Assembly: GCA_945834405.1 (NCBI GenBank)
Contig: CAMAHD010000012.1
Coordinates: forward strand, 1 to 35,047
DNA from: an uncultured Prevotella sp.
Lineage (GTDB): Bacteria > Bacteroidota > Bacteroidia > Bacteroidales > Bacteroidaceae
Direction: 5' to 3'
Length of the DNA: 35,047 bases
In this document: positions 31,226 through 35,047 of the stretch, piece after piece
How the letters are laid out: the number at the start of each line of letters is the position of its first letter
How positions within the stretch are numbered: the stretch's first letter is position 1
Made by a program: the position numbers and the translations under genes
The notes under the pieces: generated by a model
Seen by the model: the letters and a program-made list of their open reading frames with translations, nothing else
The model's database searches: none
Told to the model about the DNA's origin: nothing

Positions 31226-32077
31226 ATGAAGAAAGTCATTGTCATTTCTGCTGTGGTTTGTCTGTTGTTGAGCAGTTGTGCCGCAGAATTTAATCGGGTA
31301 TACAAGTCGACTGACTATGATTATAAGTATGAATTTGCCAAGGAGTGTTTTGCCCGTGGCAAGTACATGCACGCTGTCAGTTTGCTTCAGGAGCTGGTAA
31401 CTATCAAGCGAGGAACCGACGAGGGTGAAGAGTGTTTGTATATGTTGGCGATGGCTTCTTATTGTCAGCATGATTACGAGAGTGCCTCTGCCACTTTCAA
31501 GAAATATTTTTCGTCCTATCCCAAGGGTAAGTTCGCAGAACAAGCCTCTTATTATGTAGGCCGTTCGCTCTATGAGAGTACGCCCGAACCACGTTTGGAC
31601 CAGACTCCGACCGTTGGTGCCATCAATGCCTACCAGCAGTTCCTTGACTATTATCCCGAATCACGCTTGCGCCCTTTGGCTGAAGAGAAGCTGTATGAAT
31701 TGCAGGACAAACTCGTGATGAAGGAATACCTTTCTGCCCGTTTATATTATAACTTAGGTGACTATTTCGGCAACTGTATCGGCAGTGCAGATGGAGGAGG
31801 CTCCAATTACGAGGCGTGTATCATCACTTCGCAGAATGCCTTGAAAACCTATCCTTTTACTTCTTTACGCGAGGAGTTCGCTGTCCTGATCATGAAAAGC
31901 AAGTTCGAACTGGCTCAACAGAGTGTCGAGGAAAAACGCCTGGACCGCTATCGTGATGCAGAAGACGAGTGCTACGGTTTCCTCAACGAATTTCCGGAAA
32001 GTAAAGAGTGTGAGAATGCCGAGAAATATATCAAGAAGTGCAAGAAGGTAACAGGCGAACGTACAGACGAGGATTAA
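31226..32077 (+). CDS. bamD: Outer-membrane assembly lipoprotein BamD
   Basis: This 283-residue lipoprotein has a signal ending in LLSSC (Cys18) and TPR repeats (about 30-270). It matches BamD, the essential partner of BamA in inserting beta-barrel proteins into the outer membrane. Phrases such as YYVGRSLYEST, INAYQQFLDYYPESRL and KLVMKEYLSARLYYNLGDYFGNC fit the family. The ATG at 31226 is favoured over 31214, because the promoter at 31175-31205 would make the upstream ATG essentially leaderless, and MKKVIV gives a normal signal peptide. rpoZ, DUF4293 and DUF5715 genes follow. Confidence 0.9.
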   Translation: MKKVIVISAVVCLLLSSCAAEFNRVYKSTDYDYKYEFAKECFARGKYMHAVSLLQELVTIKRGTDEGEECLYMLAMASYCQHDYESASATFKKYFSSYPKGKFAEQASYYVGRSLYESTPEPRLDQTPTVGAINAYQQFLDYYPESRLRPLAEEKLYELQDKLVMKEYLSARLYYNLGDYFGNCIGSADGGGSNYEACIITSQNALKTYPFTSLREEFAVLIMKSKFELAQQSVEEKRLDRYRDAEDECYGFLNEFPESKECENAEKYIKKCKKVTGERTDED

Positions 32078-32148
32078 TCAATGTCCTTCCGACGTACCAG
32101 AAGGAGAACAAATAATCAGCAAACAAGAAATAATATCAATAAACAGCA

Positions 32149-32502
32149 ATGGATTACAAGAAGTCAAAAGCTCCGGTAAACACCGTGACCCGTAACATCA
32201 TGGACCTCTGCGAGGAAACAGGTAACATCTATGAAAGCGTAGCCATCATTTCTAAGCGTGCCAATCAGATTTCGGTACAGATAAAGGATGATCTGAGCAA
32301 GAAGCTGGCAGAGTTCGCTTCGTATAATGACAGTCTGGAAGAGGTGTTTGAGAACCGCGAACAGATAGAGATTTCCCGCTATTATGAGAAATTGCCCAAA
32401 CCTGTTCTCCTGGCTACCGAAGAGTTTGTGGAAGACAAGATTTATTGGCGCGATCCAGCCAAGGACTATCGCCAGAACGACCATCTCAGCACGGAGGATT
32501 AA
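32149..32502 (+). CDS. rpoZ: RNA polymerase omega subunit, Bacteroidota type
   Basis: This 117-residue protein fits the RNA polymerase omega/Rpb6-like family in Bacteroidota. The conserved region is TGNIYESVAIISKRANQIS, with a following DDLSKKLAEFASYNDSLEE and an acidic C-terminus. It helps assemble and stabilise core RNA polymerase. It lies between bamD and a DUF4293 gene, a known conserved Bacteroidales order. There is a 71-nt gap after bamD and only 3 nt before the next gene. Confidence 0.9.
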   Translation: MDYKKSKAPVNTVTRNIMDLCEETGNIYESVAIISKRANQISVQIKDDLSKKLAEFASYNDSLEEVFENREQIEISRYYEKLPKPVLLATEEFVEDKIYWRDPAKDYRQNDHLSTED

Positions 32503-32505
32503 GAT

Positions 32506-32985
32506 ATGATTCAGCGCATACAGTCTGTCTATCTTCTGTTGGCGTCTATCTTGTGTGTGGTGTGTCTGTGCTTGCCCGTGGCAACACTGCTGGTGACAGA
32601 TGCCAAACTTGCCATCGAGGCAAGTGCGACTCAACAGGTTTACAATCTTTGGATTGTATCGGGTGATGGCGCACGCCAGTTTACCACCTGTCCCTTATTC
32701 CTGTTATTATTATGCTCAGCATCATTGATGCTTTACACCATCTTTGCCTACCGTAACAGGATGATGCAGTCACGACTGTGTCTGTTCATCTCACTCCTGC
32801 TTTTAGGATGGCATATCCTTTATGCCGTTTACAGTCAGATACTCGTAGGTGCAGGTTCAGGAGGAGCCTTCCAGGGTTCTTTTGCTGCCGTGCTGCCTTT
32901 TGTTTCTTTAGTACTGACGGTGCTCGCAAGGAGAAGAATCATCGCAGACGAGAAGTTGGTGAGAGCTGCAGATAGAATACGTTAA
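32506..32985 (+). CDS. DUF4293-type four-helix membrane protein
   Basis: This 159-residue protein begins MIQRIQSVYLLLASI, the family signature, and has four membrane helices (about 7-27, 62-82, 90-112 and 124-144) with a basic C-terminus. The function is unknown. It follows rpoZ after 3 nt, and its stop codon shares a base with the next gene (TAATG at 32983-32987), so translation is coupled. Confidence 0.88.
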   Translation: MIQRIQSVYLLLASILCVVCLCLPVATLLVTDAKLAIEASATQQVYNLWIVSGDGARQFTTCPLFLLLLCSASLMLYTIFAYRNRMMQSRLCLFISLLLLGWHILYAVYSQILVGAGSGGAFQGSFAAVLPFVSLVLTVLARRRIIADEKLVRAADRIR

Positions 32986-34049
32986 TGAAGTTATTTCTAA
33001 AAAGATTACTGCTCGCTTTGCTTCGTAAGGCCAAGCGAAAGATGTTGATAGGTACCCCTGTAGTGACGGAAAAAGACAGGGAGCAATTACACAAGGCCCG
33101 CTTCTTGCAGGCCTTTGTTGCTTGTGTACTTATACTCGCCTGCTTCAGATGGCTGATGCCGGAAGGTCAGCCCATTGCTGAAGTCAGCGATGATGCAGCC
33201 ATGGTTGACACGTCGCAAGAAGCAAATAGCACGATGCAAGAAGCAGAATGTACGACGCAGGAAGCAAATAGCACGATGCAGGAAGCAAATAGCACGATGC
33301 AGGAAGCAAATAGCACGATGCAGGAAGCAAATAGCACGACGCAGGAAGCAAATTGCACGATGCAGGAAGCAGATTGCACGATGCAGGAAGCAAATTGCAC
33401 GATGCAGGAAGCAGATTGCACGACGGAAGTGGCATCTCCGGCAAGTACCCGTTTTTATCATCCCGACGGAACCCCGATAGTACATCGTATTTACAGCGTT
33501 TCTTCTTTCAAGAACACGTTTCCTGACATGAACGATGTACAGATGGTGGCTGCTCGCCGCCATGGGGTGTCGCCCGTACAGGATAGGGAAGAGGCAGAAC
33601 GCAGGATGAAGGAACTGGTTTATGTCGGCAGTGACCCTTATTTTTATGTGGATAATCTCCACAGCAGCATCCCCTATCTCGTTCCCCGTGCAGCCGTTTT
33701 GTTGCACGATATCGGGAAGGTGTTTTTTGACAGTCTGTACATCAAAGGCATTCCCCTTCACAAAATCATCGTAACCAGCGTCTTGCGTACCAAAAATGAC
33801 GTAGAGAAACTGCGCAGGGGTAACGGCAATGCTACGGAAAACAGTTGCCATCTTTATGGAACGACGGTAGACATTTGTTATAACCGTTATCAGACGGTAG
33901 AAGATCCCAATGGTCCTCCTCGTCGTGCTGTGCGCAACGACAGCCTGAAGTGGATTCTGAGTGAGGTGTTGCGCGATTTTCGCAAACAGGGGCGTTGCTA
34001 TGTCAAGTATGAGGTGAAACAAGGTTGCTTTCACTTAACCGTAAACTGA
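32985..34049 (+). CDS. DUF5715-type membrane-anchored protein with a ten-unit heptapeptide repeat
   Basis: This 354-residue protein has a basic N-terminus, one membrane helix (about 38-57) and a repeat linker (78-147) of ten heptapeptides of the form QEANSTM or QEADCTM. The C-terminal domain is DUF5715-like: IYSVSSFKNTFPDMNDVQ, ELVYVGSDPYFYVDNL, PYLVPRAAVLL and VTSVLRT. That domain carries His289-x6-Asp296 (CHLYGTTVDICYNRY) and His350 (CFHLTV), the spacing of M15 zinc ligands, but position -3 from His350 is Gly rather than Asp/Glu. It may therefore bind peptidoglycan without cutting it. The repeat probably places the domain away from the inner membrane. Repeat number probably varies between strains. 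Confidence 0.85.
   Translation: MKLFLKRLLLALLRKAKRKMLIGTPVVTEKDREQLHKARFLQAFVACVLILACFRWLMPEGQPIAEVSDDAAMVDTSQEANSTMQEAECTTQEANSTMQEANSTMQEANSTMQEANSTTQEANCTMQEADCTMQEANCTMQEADCTTEVASPASTRFYHPDGTPIVHRIYSVSSFKNTFPDMNDVQMVAARRHGVSPVQDREEAERRMKELVYVGSDPYFYVDNLHSSIPYLVPRAAVLLHDIGKVFFDSLYIKGIPLHKIIVTSVLRTKNDVEKLRRGNGNATENSCHLYGTTVDICYNRYQTVEDPNGPPRRAVRNDSLKWILSEVLRDFRKQGRCYVKYEVKQGCFHLTVN
33216..33425 (+). repeat. Ten tandem 21-bp coding repeats
   Basis: Ten 21-bp units encode heptapeptides: QEANSTM, QEAECTT, then QEANSTM three times, QEANSTT, QEANCTM, QEADCTM, QEANCTM and QEADCTT. The period is a multiple of three, so gain or loss of units keeps the frame. No frame on either strand gains a stop, which explains the long false reading frames here. 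Cys appears in unit 2 and units 7-10. Confidence 0.95.
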
Positions 34050-34059
34050 TGTAAAAAAG

Positions 34060-34707
34060 ATGACTCAATATAAGAATTATATTTTCGATTTGGATGGAAC
34101 GTTGTTGAATACCCTGGGCGATTTGGCAGCAAGTACCAATTACTCCTTGCGTTATCATCATTTGCCTGAGCGCACAATAGAAGAAGTCAGATGCTTTGTG
34201 GGAAATGGGGTAGGAAAACTGATAGAGCGGGCTGTGCCTCAGGGGTCCCCGTCAGACTTGGTGACGGAGGTGCTGTCCGTTTTCCGTCGCCATTATCTTG
34301 AGCATTCCTTAGACACGACCGTTCCCTATCCCGGAGTGATGGAAACCCTTTCTCAACTGAAGAAACGAGGAGCTCATATAGCTGTTGTAAGCAATAAGTT
34401 GCAGGCTGGGGTTACTGAGCTGTGCAACCATTTCTTCTCCGAATTAGTCGATGTGGCCATCGGCGAACGAGAAGGCATCAGGCGTAAACCATCCCCCGAC
34501 ATGGTATTGGAAGCACTCCGTCAGTTGGATGCCGATGCCTCCGACTCTGTCTATATCGGAGACAGTGACGTAGATATTGCAACGGCCCGTAACAGTGGTG
34601 TTCCATGCATCAGTGTATTGTGGGGGTTTCGCGATCAGAATTTCCTACTTGAGCATGGAGCAACTTGCTTGATACATGATTGCACGGAGTTGCTGACGGG
34701 TTGTTAA
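34060..34707 (+). CDS. HAD-family phosphatase (phosphoglycolate phosphatase-like)
   Basis: This 215-residue HAD subfamily IA hydrolase has all four motifs: FDLDGTL (nucleophile Asp10, acid Asp12), VVSNK, the Lys in RRKPSPDM, and IGDSDVD near residue 168. The cap domain (about 20-90) is the small helical type of Gph/PGP enzymes. The substrate could be phosphoglycolate or another small phosphate ester; the sequence does not decide. It starts 10 nt after the DUF5715 stop and is probably co-transcribed. Confidence 0.85.
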   Translation: MTQYKNYIFDLDGTLLNTLGDLAASTNYSLRYHHLPERTIEEVRCFVGNGVGKLIERAVPQGSPSDLVTEVLSVFRRHYLEHSLDTTVPYPGVMETLSQLKKRGAHIAVVSNKLQAGVTELCNHFFSELVDVAIGEREGIRRKPSPDMVLEALRQLDADASDSVYIGDSDVDIATARNSGVPCISVLWGFRDQNFLLEHGATCLIHDCTELLTGC

Positions 34708-34709
34708 CC

Positions 34710-34736
34710 AAGTTGTTTTTTATCATCAAAAAACTT
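34710..34736. terminator. AT-rich hairpin after the HAD gene
   Basis: AAGTT-g-TTTT (34710-34719) pairs with AAAAAACTT (34728-34736) with one bulged G. It lies just after the stop at 34705-34707. The stem is weak, but the position fits a terminator. Confidence 0.4.
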
Positions 34737-34843
34737 TCTCTCCCTTTGTTTGATTACTCAGTCAACGCTGACTCTCCTTCCTTTTCGAAGTAATTGATGC
34801 TGAATTCTTTAGACCTGTACGGATGGACGAGCTTGCCATATTT

Positions 34844-34912
34844 GCAGGTACGAGGAATCTACAATCGCAGGTACCCCGTACCTACAATTACAAGCACCCC
34901 GTACCTACAATC
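34844..34912. repeat. Three tandem 23-bp repeats with an internal palindrome
   Basis: Units run 34844-34866, 34867-34889 and 34890-34912. Units 2 and 3 share ACCCCGTACCTACAAT exactly; unit 1 is diverged. Unit 2 contains GGTAC-CCC-GTACC, a 5-bp hairpin (34870-34882). Confidence 0.8.
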
Positions 34913-34994
34913 TACCAGTTCTTTTATCAGCCTTCATGTCTTGACTTCCATTCCGTGCTCATGTAGAACGAAATACTGTTTCATGTTCAATGGT

Positions 34995-35037
34995 GGTCAT
35001 TTGGTCATTTGGTCATTTGGTCATTAAGGTCATTAAG
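34995..35037. repeat. Short tandem repeats GGTCATTT / GGTCATTAA
   Basis: Three 8-bp units GGTCATTT are followed by two units GGTCATTAA. The repeat ends 10 bp before the window edge. Confidence 0.85.
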
Positions 35038-35047
35038 ACTTTTGCAA

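Larger units (their letters stand above)
34708..35047. other. 340-bp non-coding tail with two repeat sets
   Basis: This stretch carries an AT-rich hairpin, three 23-bp repeats (34844-34912) and 8-9-bp repeats (34995-35037). The one reading frame in it (34794-35027) is made of repeat and has no ribosome site or family resemblance, so it is not called. The sequence ends in GACTTTTGCAA, close to a -7 box, which may belong to a gene beyond the window. Confidence 0.6.

Noticed and set aside
33087..34034. Minus-strand frame of 315 codons opposite the DUF5715 gene
   Set aside because: It is long only because the 21-bp repeat has no stop in any frame; its translation is a Cys/Leu/Phe-rich repeat with no family resemblance, and the plus-strand gene is well supported.
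34794..35027. Plus-strand frame of 77 codons in the final gap
   Set aside because: It is built from tandem repeats, and shows no ribosome site and no recognisable protein features.
34844..35037. CRISPR-like array
   Set aside because: The repeat units abut without spacers and are only 8-23 bp; no cas genes are in the window.

Overview
The window looks like a chromosomal segment from a Bacteroidales bacterium, most likely Prevotella or a close relative. The evidence is the promoter grammar (a -7 box TAnnTTTG, once with a -33 TTTG exactly 19 nt upstream) and a set of genes with a Bacteroidota character: the rpoZ-like omega subunit, BamD, DUF4494, DUF4293 and DUF5715 proteins, and a TPR/histidine-kinase giant with its partner regulator. 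All identifications were made by reading the translations; no database search was run. No tRNA, rRNA, CRISPR array, transposase or integrase was found.

Layout. 1-143: three adjacent small hairpins. 144-1456 (-): an S26-type peptidase and an HprK-like P-loop protein with overlapping start and stop codons. 1658-3864 (+): pyruvate kinase and an M15 peptidase. 3873-4804 (-): a small-membrane-protein cluster (YtxH, holin-like, unknown). 5051-8593 (+): SPOR lipoprotein, RuvX, peptide deformylase and a large TPR protein. 8644-14787 (-): kdgK, eda, a giant two-module sensor kinase and its response regulator. 14991-18887 (+): LacI-type regulator, UxaA-type dehydratase and a NhaC-type antiporter, divergent from kdgK. 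Together kdgK, eda and uxaA cover altronate -> 2-keto-3-deoxygluconate (KDG) -> KDPG -> pyruvate plus glyceraldehyde-3-phosphate. 18954-20063 (+): a nucleotidyltransferase-fold protein behind a 13-bp tandem repeat.

20082-29743 (-) is one long exopolysaccharide operon. In transcription order it encodes a lone receiver protein, a polyprenyl-phosphate sugar-1-phosphate transferase with a receiver-like N-terminus, a TolC-like outer-membrane protein, a Wzz-like co-polymerase with a decayed kinase domain, an O-antigen ligase/polymerase-like protein and three family-2 glycosyltransferases. No Wza-type exporter and no Wzx-type flippase lie inside the window. 29890-31055 (-): YggS and a DUF4494 protein. 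31226-34707 (+): BamD, RNA polymerase omega, a DUF4293 membrane protein, a DUF5715 protein with a ten-unit heptapeptide repeat, and a HAD phosphatase. The last 340 bp is non-coding and carries two sets of short tandem repeats.

The strongest unusual item is the 1175-residue sensor protein. Its first kinase-like module keeps the ATP-binding boxes but has no histidine at the H-box. Its second module has a clear H-box histidine but a decayed ATPase domain. This suggests a single-chain kinase with its two functions split between modules. Next are the receiver-like domain on the sugar transferase, which has Glu where the phosphorylated Asp should be, and the repeat-bearing DUF5715 protein.
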